Assembly (NCBI GenBank): GCA_963377175.1
Contig: CAUJNA010003498.1
Location: forward strand, 43,034-107,033
Direction of reading: 5' to 3'
DNA: 64,000 nucleotides
Origin: Effrenium voratum
Taxonomy: Eukaryota > Sar > Dinophyceae > Suessiales > Symbiodiniaceae
Below the pieces are notes generated by a model. The model was not told where the DNA came from. It searched no databases and saw only the letters and a program-made list of their open reading frames with translations. Made by a program: the position numbers and the translations under genes. Positions 1 through 8,982 of this stretch are shown here, piece by piece. The stretch's first letter is position 1. Every line of letters starts with the position of its first letter.

Positions 1-129
1 GTTTCCTGGAAGGCTCTCAGGCTGGGCAGGGCAAGAGTCGTTCTTTGACCTGCATGTCTCGCGATGTGTTTCATTGGAGCCAGCTTGGGAGAATCGCTGG
101 GCGTTCCGATTCCGGCTGCAAAGCGTTAG

Positions 130-1474
130 GTGGACAGCGATAATTGCTACTATGCGGTGATGGGGGCAGAACCCCGGGACTCAAGCATATGGCTCACGAT
201 GAAAGGGGACGATATGAAGTGCAAGTGCCCACGTGGAACCGTGGTATTTGGCAAGTCCACACTTTGCACCGACCCACAGTATGTGAAAGATCGGCGGAAG
301 TTCGACGCCAGGGGGGTGCTCAGAGGGAGAGGCTGCCGTTGCAATCCCGAGAACGACAACTTTGACAATTTGCCCCCAGACTGCGAGGATAAGAATCCCA
401 CAGGCTACAAGAGCAAGACAGGTAGTCCGCTTACGTGTACAGATTTACGAATTTTCTGCGAGAGGCCTGGGTTTCAGAAGATTTGCCCGAAGACCTGCAA
501 GTCAAACTGTGCGCCCCCACGCCCGGCTGCCGTACGGCCTTCCTCTAGCCCGGAGCCAGCGTGGCGCTTTGGCTCACTTTTTGACACCCTTAAGCTTGTG
601 GACAGTCGCCCTTCTTCAAAGCTTAACTTGAACATGGATCATGTTTCCCCATTCGCCAGCCCCAATGGATCATGAGACCTTATGTGCTTTCCAGTTCTGG
701 ATCTCTTAGGAAGCAGCGCGCCGCGATGCTGGCAGTGAAGGGCCAGGCCTACACCGCCAAGGCGATTCGGTCCATGGGGGCCCATAAAATCCCGCACCTG
801 GTGAAGGAGTGGTTCGGCGACAACGACGAGTGGACCCGGAGCCGGGTGCTGGGTGTCCTCAATGGGGTCAACCGCCTCCTCAGCAATGTGGATTACATCT
901 TTCCCGGGGAGCGTTGCACGGAGAACAAGTTCGCGTACGTCTTTCCCAAGCCACCCTGGAATAAAAACAAGCGCGGGCGCTATGTGTTTCACCTGTGCCA
1001 GCTCTACATGAACTCAAAAGAAAGCGACCAAATCGAGACGCTAACGCATGAGGCATCACATCACGAGACGATGTTCTCACAGGATGCTGCTCGGTATCAA
1101 TCTTGCTTCCTAGGGTCACGAGCTAAACCCAAGCTTCCGCGCTATTTGCCAATAGCTGGTGGCTGGGTTCTAACCTCACCTTGGCCCCAAAATCCCATCA
1201 ACTGTAGTGCAACGAGGTTTTGTCAAACTCAAGGGACATATGCGGTGTTGGGGATCGTAATGAGTGATGATTTCATGAAACAGGTAATTATGGGATTGGT
1301 TGACGTGCACGATGACCCGAGGCGTGCTCTGATGGCAGCGAGAACCAAGATTGCCATAAATCATATGGGCGAAGAACATGCAAGAAGCTGGCTAAACAGT
1401 TCCCGGACAAGGCGGCCAACAATGCTGACAACTACTGCTTCTTCATCAACGATGCTGCGAAAGTGGAGAGATGA
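130..1474 (+). CDS. ShK-type cysteine domain plus M35/aspzincin metalloprotease, 5' partial, three exons
   Basis: The reading continues from upstream of the window; an AG precedes position 130. A phase-consistent GT-AG model has exons 130-560, 710-1093 and 1339-1474, with the stop at 1472-1474. Exon 1 is cysteine-rich and ends in a ShK-like six-cysteine pattern (C.., CTDLRIFC, ICPKTC, C). Exon 2 carries the zinc motif HEASHH inside ETLTHEASHHETMF. Exon 3 supplies a YGRRTC stretch and the NADNYCFF motif, both typical of the deuterolysin / peptidyl-Lys metalloendopeptidase family (M35), where two His and one Asp bind zinc. The joined exons restore the usual spacing HExxH - YGR - NAD. It is expected to be a secreted zinc endopeptidase, with the ShK domain possibly targeting it or controlling its activity. 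No signal peptide is visible because the start lies outside the window. The protease assignment is strong; the exon borders and the ShK fusion are inferred. Confidence 0.8.
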
Positions 1475-2360
1475 CGCTGAGCTGATGACGCACTCACACA
1501 AGAACATATTCATTTTTTGATTTTGTTGGATTGTTGCAGAGGCGGCGCACTTATCGCTTGGGCAGAACGGAAAACAGGAGTTTGGTGCTGGGTGCTGATG
1601 TCTGTTTCGTTAAAGCATTTGTAATCATCGCTCTCGGAATCTCACGATGTACTTGTGGAAAGGCTTCGGGCCATGCCGGCTAGCTTCAATGCAGGTCCAG
1701 AATTGCCTACTGAGACACCGTCACCACCCCCTTCGGGTCCCCATTCCCCAGCGAGGGTGTTTAGCATGACCCGATTCAACTGGGCGTACGAAGCGTACGA
1801 TGCACTTGACCAACTCTGACAAACAACGGCGCGCGCGTCGCACGAAAAAATCAGATACCCGTGTCAGGTGGCCGAGTATCTCCTGGGCTTCGGCCGCGCC
1901 CGGGCGGAGGCAGCCGACAGCCCATCTGCAAGGCTGGGGTTGTCGGACGGCAAATGCCGAGCCTTGGCCTCATGAACATTTTATGGTAAGTCGCGCTGAT
2001 GAACAGACCTGCCCTGAGAAGTCAAAAGGGAAGGGGTCCAGAAGATGTGCATGTATATGTGGTTCAAGCATGTTTGAGGAAACTCATGTGAAGATTTGGC
2101 GTGTGCAGGGCGTTCGGATAAGAGGGGCACATTTGTCGTTGCATATTGGTTGCCACTGACAGCCTAGCGGACGCCCGTTGGCGGCGCACACTGATTCTGT
2201 GATGTCCGGCCCGAAGGTCCGCTCCGACGTTGCCAGACTTCATGGATGGAGCGCTTCGGCAATTGTAAGGAGATTGGGGCAGCCTCTGTGGTTTTACATT
2301 GATTTTTTTTTACCATTGTTCCCAGGGTGCCTTTCTGGGATTTTTGTCACTGGCTTGCAG
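1475..2360. other. no gene seen
   Basis: Only short open stretches without recognisable motifs, conserved phase or splice logic. Probably the 3' flank of the protease gene followed by intron sequence of the next gene. Confidence 0.5.
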
Positions 2361-2591
2361 CCACGGTTTCCCTTTCGAGGTGGTGTTCTTGGACGATGAC
2401 GGCGGCAAGAAGATTCTGCCACTGGGACTCGCATCAGGCACCGGGTCATTCAAGTGAGCACTAATTTTGCTACAGCCATCATGCGCGGCAATGGCAGTAA
2501 AGTGTGGCTCAGGCTACGCCAGACTCGAGAAATCACCAAACTGGCGGACAGCGGCGTGCCAGCGCAGAAGCGCTTTGCCTTCTACGACCAG
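2361..2591 (+). CDS. two candidate host exons, function unknown
   Basis: A first stretch (2361-2453) follows TTGCAG and can be read as a protein containing FEVVFLDDDGGKKILPLG, ending before GTGAGC. A second (2476-2591) follows TACAG, reads as a basic protein with GNGSKVWLRLRQTREI and ends before GCAGG, a GC donor of the kind common in dinoflagellates. Neither matches a family I recognise. The phases of the two stretches do not agree if they are joined directly, so one boundary is wrong or an exon is missing. Confidence 0.3.
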
Positions 2592-3230
2592 GCAGGACCC
2601 ACGCTGCTTCATTGCATGAGCAGCCTGCGAATATACCGCATTTGTTTTGGTTTGGTCCTGCAAGGGAGGCAGATTGCCGTGCACCGGCTGACAGGTGCAC
2701 ACGACTGGCATGGACATCCAGCACAAGCTCGATGCTGTTGCAGCACTGACATTGGGAAAAGACATGTGCTTTGCCAAAGCATCTTCAGTGTGTGGGGCGC
2801 AATGATGGGCCCAAGTAGCACCTTTTATGGAAGACTGGCCATCACGAGGGTCATAGACCTGAACTCAAGCTGCTTGTTGCCAACCCTGGAAGCATTCTGC
2901 TTGGGCACCTATATTTGTCATCCAGAGCTCGAGCCGGTGCCACACATCAGCCACTGCCAAGGTGCTGGCGTGATTACGTCCAGGGCGCCTACAGAATGCG
3001 GGGCATCGGGCGAGGCCAACGCATTTGCCTCTACGTAATCCCGGAGGTTGTCGAGCTGATCAGCTTCTCGGTTTGAAGCCCTGAGGAAATGGTGCTGCAA
3101 TAGGGTGTCTCTTTTCAAGTGCTTGCTGTTTGGGATTGCATTCAAGGGAAGTCAAAGGACACCGCGATTTTGGGGATCTCTTATGTGGAGACAAACCCAT
3201 TTAAATTGAGCTAAATGTGGTTGGCTCAAG

Positions 3231-3240
3231 CTCCGCGAAT
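3231..3240 (+). other. 10-nt match to the 3' end of the dinoflagellate spliced leader
   Basis: TTGGCTCAAG equals the last ten bases of the conserved dinoflagellate spliced leader (which ends TTTTGGCTCAAG). Upstream bases do not extend the match well. It could be a relic of a reinserted mRNA or chance. Confidence 0.2.
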
Positions 3241-3323
3241 CTAGTTGTTCATGTTGAATTCTATGCTCGTTGCTTTGCCCACAAGCATGGCTTGAAGACA
3301 AGCTGCTGACATTGATCCGTGAC

Positions 3324-3417
3324 AGGGAGGGAGGGAGGGAGGAAGAGAGGGAAGGAGCGAGAGAGGGAGGGAGCGAGAAAGAGAGGGAGGAACGAGAAAT
3401 AGAGAGGAGAGCGAGAT
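3324..3417 (+). repeat. GGGA/GAGA purine low-complexity tract
   Basis: About 94 bp almost purely of G and A built from GGGA, GGAG and GAGA units; spurious Glu/Arg-rich open frames arise from it. Confidence 0.85.
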
Positions 3418-4555
3418 GCACTTTGAAACGACTTGCCGCAGTTGTTGCTTTTCTACTACTGAATGCCAGTTCTTTCTGCGAACGTGCACTGAGTGCAAGA
3501 TCCGTTGTGGGGAAGGCTCAACATTTAGGGCTTTTTCCTATCGGGGCGACCATGATCTCCATGCTTGCAGTTGATGCCATGGGTCTGTTCGGAGGTCATC
3601 GCTTTGCTCGGGGTTCAGAGTCCTGTTCGGGGCAAATTCTGTTCAGCAAGTTGTTGGAAGCTCAATCACGGTCCGGCAAGCTGGAAGCTTGGACAGGGCA
3701 TTCCTCTCTTGAGCATCCTGAACTCCAGCACCAAAAAAGGGCCGGGCATGGGCGCAGCCAAGACATCGGACAAACGCTGACCCAAGCCCAAGGCCGGGAT
3801 TTGATCTTGGCCGGCATCGAGCAGAAGTTGCAAGGGCCTGCAGGGGCAAAGTGGACGGCCTGTGAAAAGGGTCGGCCCTGCCCTCAGCGAAAAGGGTGTT
3901 CCGCAGAGTCGACCTGCCAGCCCTGAGTATCATGGTGAAGCATCCAGAAGAAATAGATGGACGGCTCTTTGACATGTTTTGGCAACATTTGTGTCATCGG
4001 CATCATACACGATGGCTGCCAGTGCTCTCGCAGGTTGTTGGCAGTGGCAGCCTGGCTATTGGTGAACTCCATCCGCACCGAGCGAATTCAATTTGCCATG
4101 TTGCAGCTGCAGAACCTGGCCAATGTGTGGTGCCTTGGGATCAGGGCGATCAGGGCAGGCTGAAACGAGTTTGAGAGAAGTGTCTTCCATAGAGTCCGAG
4201 GGCCTAGATGTTTGTTGCATGTTTGTTACTTGGGAGGCACGGCGGCACGGAGAGTTGGGAGTTGCAACGGTTTTGGCCAAAGCCCAGGCGACGCAATGCC
4301 TTCAAGACCGTGATGACGGATTTTGAAGTTGTGACATCCGAAGGCAGCCGGAGAAACGCTGAGGGCCTGAGGTTCTGTTAGCAGTCAGCCAAGCTGGCAG
4401 GATCATGTTGAAGTCTTTGTCAAATTCTTACCCCTGCCAGGTTTGAAGGAGGCAGTGCAGATCTTCAAGGAAGGTAGTGAGAGTGCGGGCACAGGCTTGT
4501 GGAGTTGGACTAGTTGCCCTCAATTTGTGCATTCATGCGGCAACTGCTACATAGT

Positions 4556-4622
4556 GTCACGCACACATACATACACATGGTATGTGCGTATGTATAATGA
4601 TACATATACATATATATGTGTA
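4556..4622 (+). repeat. CA/TA-rich microsatellite
   Basis: Alternating CACATA, TATG and ATAT units. Confidence 0.7.
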
Positions 4623-4824
4623 GGATCGTTTCAGTTAAGGAGCATGATCTCTTCCTTTTTTTCCCCAGGAGCCAATTGCTTTCACATTGCCAAGCGGAGT
4701 GCCCAAGCCTCGTGGAGTGCATGAAGTGGCTTGGCCAACCGATAGATTTGGGGCTAAGACACGCTGCTGTCGGGAACTGTTCCGGCCGGCCAATTGCTAC
4801 CCCCAGGTACTCCCATTATTTCAG

Positions 4825-5115
4825 ATTAAACTGCTCTGCAAAAGTGGTCACAGCCACGGACTGGGTGGCTCACTTTCAGCCGAGGTTGTGCAAGACCGGG
4901 TGGAGCAGATGGCTACCCTGATCGCTGGCGAGGAGGATGAGCAAGCCGTGGCTGAGGCCCGGAATTCTACATGCCAACAGGTTGCTTTTTCACGTGTTTT
5001 TGCATTGTCATCCATCGCCGTAGTGAATGCCATGCGCCGTGGGCTGGCAAGGTCAAGAACAATGTGCAGGAGCTATCCAAGCTGGCGGATGAGCAACTTT
5101 GGCGCAAAGCGTGGA
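4825..5115 (+). CDS. two phase-matched host exons, helical protein
   Basis: Exon 4825-4980 follows TTTCAG and ends before GTTGC. It is 156 bp, exactly 52 codons, and includes AEVVQDRVEQMATLIAGEED. The next exon begins at 5052 after GGCAAG in phase 0 and reads VKNNVQELSKLADEQLWRKA, running to about 5115. Both junctions are in phase, which supports a real spliced gene. The protein is helix-forming and charged; I do not recognise the family. Confidence 0.45.
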
Positions 5116-5392
5116 ACTTGATTTTGCAGCCTTCTGGCCTTCAAGCAAATGCGAGCAGTCCCCACGCCATCGGTTGGTTTCACTTTCCGCGCATCCAATG
5201 CAGCAGGGCCAAAGAGACGCCTAAGGAAAGAAGGGGAGGCTGGCCTGGAGACAGAGCAGCAGCGTGAACAGGAGCAGGAGCGGCAGCAAGAGCAGGAGCA
5301 AGAGGAGGAGAAGGAACAGGAAATCGAGATTGAGAAGTGCCTCGGCGTGGATTTTGCTTTCCTACTTGTGTTGGTTGACTTGGAATCCCGAG
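5116..5392 (+). CDS. candidate exon with Glu/Gln-rich coiled coil
   Basis: Starts after TTTTGCAG. One frame gives a basic segment followed by a long run of EQEQER-type repeats and then a hydrophobic end (FAFLLVLVDL). Repetitive GAGCAGGAG units alone can create such a frame, so coding status is uncertain. It directly follows the helical exons and could continue the same protein. Confidence 0.3.
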
Positions 5393-5885
5393 CTACCGTG
5401 AAACCTGTGTAATAGGTGAATCATGGTGAATCTTAATACAGTGGGCGACGGTCCTTGAAGAGCCGCCCTCTCTCGACCTGTTCGTAGGTTCGGGTAGGCC
5501 CCTTCAATACCGGGTTGTAGCCATCCGCTTGTTGGACCTCCAAAAGTGGCAGTTTCATGGGAGACCGCCAGTGAAACTTCCCTTTGAAAGGGGTGCACGA
5601 AGGGGAATCCTGCCATGCGGACGTTTCTCCAAATAGGGACCCCTTGCACCCTGGACACACACACAGACATGCGCGCGCTCATATATGTGCGCATACACAC
5701 TATATATTTATACACACATGAAAACCAAAAGACATCTAAAAGTACATAGGTATACACATGACGTGTGGGTCGTCCCGTCGGCGAGGTTTGTGGACCTGAT
5801 GCACTGCCGCGACGATGAAGAGCCTGAGAGCTGGCCGCTGGCGTCGCTGGCCGCCGAGGACAACTAAGCTCGGCTTCCATCGCAC
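5393..5885. other. no gene seen; CA-rich microsatellite
   Basis: Contains CA/TA repeats around 5652-5720. Open frames in both directions here lack motifs. Confidence 0.5.
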
Positions 5886-6040
5886 GGTGCCTTCTTGGCA
5901 CCTTCCAAAAACTGGGGTGGACGAAATCCATTTCGCACCCCCGAAGGAACCAGGGGAAACCATTGTTCGTTGGTATTTGCAGGGGAGTGCTATTTTTCAG
6001 GGTTTCTTAGGTGGTGCGAAATGGATGTCGTCCATCCGCA
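5886..6040. repeat. foldback (inverted-repeat) element
   Basis: The left arm at about 5914-5942 and right arm at about 6010-6039 are reverse complements with one mismatch over the core (GGACGA.ATCCATTTCGCACC); weaker pairing continues inward. The left arm also contains the small palindrome CGAAAT/ATTTCG and is preceded by a perfect GGTGCC/GGCACC hairpin (5886-5902). It resembles a short foldback or MITE-like unit. Confidence 0.6.
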
Positions 6041-7182
6041 GTACTATGCAGCATCAGGATAATTGGCGCTGCAAGGGATTCCAGACATTGATGGGAGGTG
6101 TGTTGCGTAAGCTTCCGTAATCGGAGAACTGGGCATGTCACTTAACGTTTCACATCATTGGCGCAGCCTTTCAGTTCCTGAAAGTGAGATTGAAGGCTCT
6201 CTAGGACCACGTCTGCGGCTGCTGTTTCAATGCCGCCACGGCTCCCAACGGCGCTGCGTGCAATGCCTTTGCAAGCGAAAGTGTTCCTCCAGCCCTATTT
6301 GCCTATGTGCTGTTGCTTCTTCTACTTGCTAAGCTCACGGGGGCCAGTCATCAACGCTTCAACCCTGCTCACCATATGTCACATCTCCTACTTGGGAGGC
6401 ACAAGCACCCGGGATTTTAGGGCACACGTGAGGATTGCCCCAAAGCCCAAAGCCAGTTTGGCAGCCTTTTCCGCCTCGAGTTTGCTGGGAGGTGTAGCCA
6501 CGAACAAAATCAGTTCCATGAATAGGTAACTTATGCTTATTGTGGCAACAAGCAGAGAAATCGAGTTTGACTCACTTGAGTAGTGTCGACGGGCTTCGCG
6601 TCCGACGGCAAAACAATAAAGAATGCATGGTTATTTTCGACAAGTGACAACGATCGTTGGAAGCAGCCTTGCCAGCTCGGAGAAACAGCTTGTTGGGCAG
6701 TGAAAAGGCTAGACTGGATAGCTTAGCAAGAACGATACATTGCATGCGGACGTTTTCTGAGTGCAACGGCTGAACAGTTGCGATTTTCCCGCTCAAGCTT
6801 TCAACGCTTACTTTGTGTACTACACTGGTACTGTTTTCGAGCTGGAGCTGCCAAGCTATACGTTGCGTAGTGCACGAGCTCTGAGAAGTTGTGATTTTGA
6901 GCTGGAGCAAGGTGTGTTTTGTGTGCTGCACTTGCACTGCAAGGTCGCGATTTCGAGGTTGAAAGTTCAGGAATGCAAAACACTTGCAAAACGATAAGGA
7001 GTTCAAAATGACAGAAAAAGAGAATAAGAAAAAAACTACGTACCATCTCAGGTGGAGAGGTGGGTGAACTTCCATTCAGTTCTCTGAATGGCATGGTGTG
7101 ACCATTTCTGGGAGCCAGCGGCTGTTTTACCACTTGAGTCCCCTGACATGTTGTTTGTTGGCCTGTCACTCGCCCCCGAAAT
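6041..7182. other. no gene seen
   Basis: Loosely repetitive sequence around 6770-6960 with recurring GCTGGAGC / GCGATTT words. This is the pre-insertion flank of the giant element. Confidence 0.45.
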
Positions 7183-7187
7183 AAATC
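7183..7187 (+). repeat. target-site duplication, left copy (AAATC)
   Basis: AAATC directly precedes the 5' LTR and is repeated exactly after the 3' LTR at 30864-30868. Five bases is the usual copia duplication length. Confidence 0.95.
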
Positions 7188-7588
7188 TGTGTTTTGTTCA
7201 CGTGTTGTTTCTTCATGTGGCAAAACGGCCGAATGGCCGTTTGGCTCAAGTTTTGGGAACTCCCGTCAAGTTCCCCTCGGGTTCACGCGCGAACGCCATA
7301 CCCTGGCATTGCTCTTCGTCAGCGCAAAAGGCTTTGCGGTGCCGCGGCGCTCTGGGGGTAGGAGGTGTTCGGTGGGCCGTCGAGGTGTCCTTGGGCCTGT
7401 CCCTCAAAGCTACTCTTTTGCAACCATATTCTAACATTCCCAAACCTGATCTTCTTCAACTGTCACTCCCACAATCTGGTCACCGGCACCTTCTACATTG
7501 TGCTTTGGGACTGGGTTCTTTTGGTACTTCGTGAACCACGTGTACCTCTTTGATTCCCTGGGCTACTTCGTGTTCGCCCAAAACCGCA
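7188..7588 (+). repeat. 5' long terminal repeat, 401 bp
   Basis: Begins TGTGTTTTG and ends CCGCA; collinear without gaps to 30463-30863. T at 7340 (C in the other copy) and C at 7527 (T in the other copy) are the only differences. It presumably holds the promoter, RNA start and polyadenylation signals. No TATA box is evident, in keeping with dinoflagellates; a TCTTTTGC patch lies near 7411. Confidence 0.97.
7223..7250 (+). other. LTR hairpin followed by spliced-leader-like TTTGGCTCAAG
   Basis: AAACGGCC (7223-7230), a GAAT loop and GGCCGTTT (7235-7242) form a perfect 8-bp hairpin. Its 3' arm runs into TTTGGCTCAAG (7240-7250), identical to the last 11 bases of the dinoflagellate spliced leader. 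The same arrangement is in the other LTR (30498-30525). Function is unknown. Confidence 0.5.
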
Positions 7589-7604
7589 GGTTATCAGCCG
7601 TAAC
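7589..7604 (+). other. primer-binding site, half-tRNA type
   Basis: GGTTATCAGCCGTAAC begins at the base after the LTR. Its reverse complement reads as an anticodon stem-loop ending ...GGCTGATAACC, with 7-nt loop CTGATAA (anticodon GAU) and the first two bases of the 3' stem. Drosophila copia uses the matching position of initiator tRNA-Met. The same 15 bases start at 58830 right after another LTR, which supports the call. Confidence 0.75.
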
Positions 7605-7680
7605 AGCTAGAAGCTGGGGCTGGTGATCCGGTTGCGGGACGTGACCCGCTACCTGCTCCCATCGCCTACTTGTACGAGCA

Positions 7681-8982
7681 ATGGCGTCCCCCGGAGCTTC
7701 ACATCGTGGGCCGGGCTTCGTGGACGACGAGGCCAACGCCCTTCGCGGCAACGCCGCGCCTGCTGCCCCCGGCTTAGACAGCCGGCTGTGGCCCATTCCC
7801 CCGATGGTGGGCGCAGAGCCCAATCCCGGGGTGATCACGGACGATTGGATCCTTTCTCAGGTCGTGTTTGATGAGGATGCGGAGGCCCCTATCCCGGCGG
7901 CAGTGCTTCAGATCGAGGACGGACCCCCTCTAGAAGAGGCTGAGGTTCCTCCAAATCAGGTGCCCTCATCGATTTCGCCTACTGTTCCGTTCGTGGCGCT
8001 CCAGATCGAGGACCGGGCTGTCCATCGTGCTGCTCATCCGGAGCCGGCTCAATCATGGTCCCTTACATGGGATCAGTTTGACCAGCTCCTCGGCAGTGGA
8101 TCGCAGGCTACACCGCCTGATTTCGGTCGGCTCGACTTTAACTCGGGTGCCCCCATATCGGTTGGGAATCTGGATTTTCAATCCCTTTTTGATGCTGATT
8201 GGAGGTCTCAGCCTTCCCGAATTGACAGATCTTTTGATGCCCTGCCTACGCATGAGCCTACTCAGGGTTTTCCTCATGATGGAGAAAATGACCCCATTGA
8301 AGACTTCTCCCCTTCTCATGTTGCAGGTTCGGCCCAACCCGAGGTTGGCAAACGGGCGATTGAGGATTGGCCGCAAATAGCTGGCCTTCCTCCCGTCTCA
8401 GGTTCATCCGACATTGACATCATTCACGATCACCCCAGTCCGGCGGATATGGACTTCATCCCTGATGCAGTATCATCTCACCTGTCAGGTACCCGCGACC
8501 GGAATGCGGACCGCTACAACGCTGGTCCGAATCCACCGCTTTCCTCAGGTACCCGAGGTCGGGATGCGAACCGCTACAACGCGGGCTCAAATCCGCCAAA
8601 TCGGGCATCAGGTACTAATCGATCGGACGCGGGCCGCGAAACAGCAGGCCCAAATCATTCCTCCACTTCGTCAAGAAGCCATGCCGGTCTCTTCGCGGCG
8701 TTCAATCGGCGTCAGACTCGAAAAGAGTCCGCCCCCGACGTCATCGACCTCGATGAGCAGTCCAGCCACCGTACCAGCGATGGATCCGAGCAGGATACAC
8801 CTGGTATTGGCTCTACTCCCTTCGACCTCCTCGACATCCCCTTCCATCAGCCACCCAGGAGAGGAAATGAAGATGATGAAACCATCCCTGGGATCCTTGA
8901 TGTAATCGATGAGGCCGAGGTCACGCCAGAGAGACGAACGACATCGCTCCCGCCGAGCCGTTGCCAAAGTACTTTCTCCTAA
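7681..8982 (+). CDS. Gag-like N-terminal region, disordered, with tandem repeats
   Basis: The first ATG after the primer site opens a frame beginning MASPGAS. The product is rich in Pro, Asp, Ser and Gly, acidic, and lacks recognised domains; it is probably disordered. Three imperfect 20-21 residue repeats (SGTRxRxAxRYNAGxNPP) occur at 8488-8670. Within 8909-8982 the coding signal moves to the +1 frame (next entry), so the last residues here are probably not made as written. By position it is the amino end of Gag. Function is inferred only from position. Confidence 0.7.
   Translation: MASPGASHRGPGFVDDEANALRGNAAPAAPGLDSRLWPIPPMVGAEPNPGVITDDWILSQVVFDEDAEAPIPAAVLQIEDGPPLEEAEVPPNQVPSSISPTVPFVALQIEDRAVHRAAHPEPAQSWSLTWDQFDQLLGSGSQATPPDFGRLDFNSGAPISVGNLDFQSLFDADWRSQPSRIDRSFDALPTHEPTQGFPHDGENDPIEDFSPSHVAGSAQPEVGKRAIEDWPQIAGLPPVSGSSDIDIIHDHPSPADMDFIPDAVSSHLSGTRDRNADRYNAGPNPPLSSGTRGRDANRYNAGSNPPNRASGTNRSDAGRETAGPNHSSTSSRSHAGLFAAFNRRQTRKESAPDVIDLDEQSSHRTSDGSEQDTPGIGSTPFDLLDIPFHQPPRRGNEDDETIPGILDVIDEAEVTPERRTTSLPPSRCQSTFS
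8488..8670 (+). repeat. three tandem 60-63 bp units inside gag
   Basis: Units start with GGTAC at 8488, 8548 and 8611 and keep the reading frame (20-21 codons each); the third is the most diverged. Confidence 0.8.

Larger units (their letters stand above)
2592..4824. other. intronic or intergenic sequence with GA-rich tract
   Basis: No convincing exon. Contains the purine repeat at 3324-3417 and a CA/TA-rich patch near 4556-4622. Confidence 0.45.
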
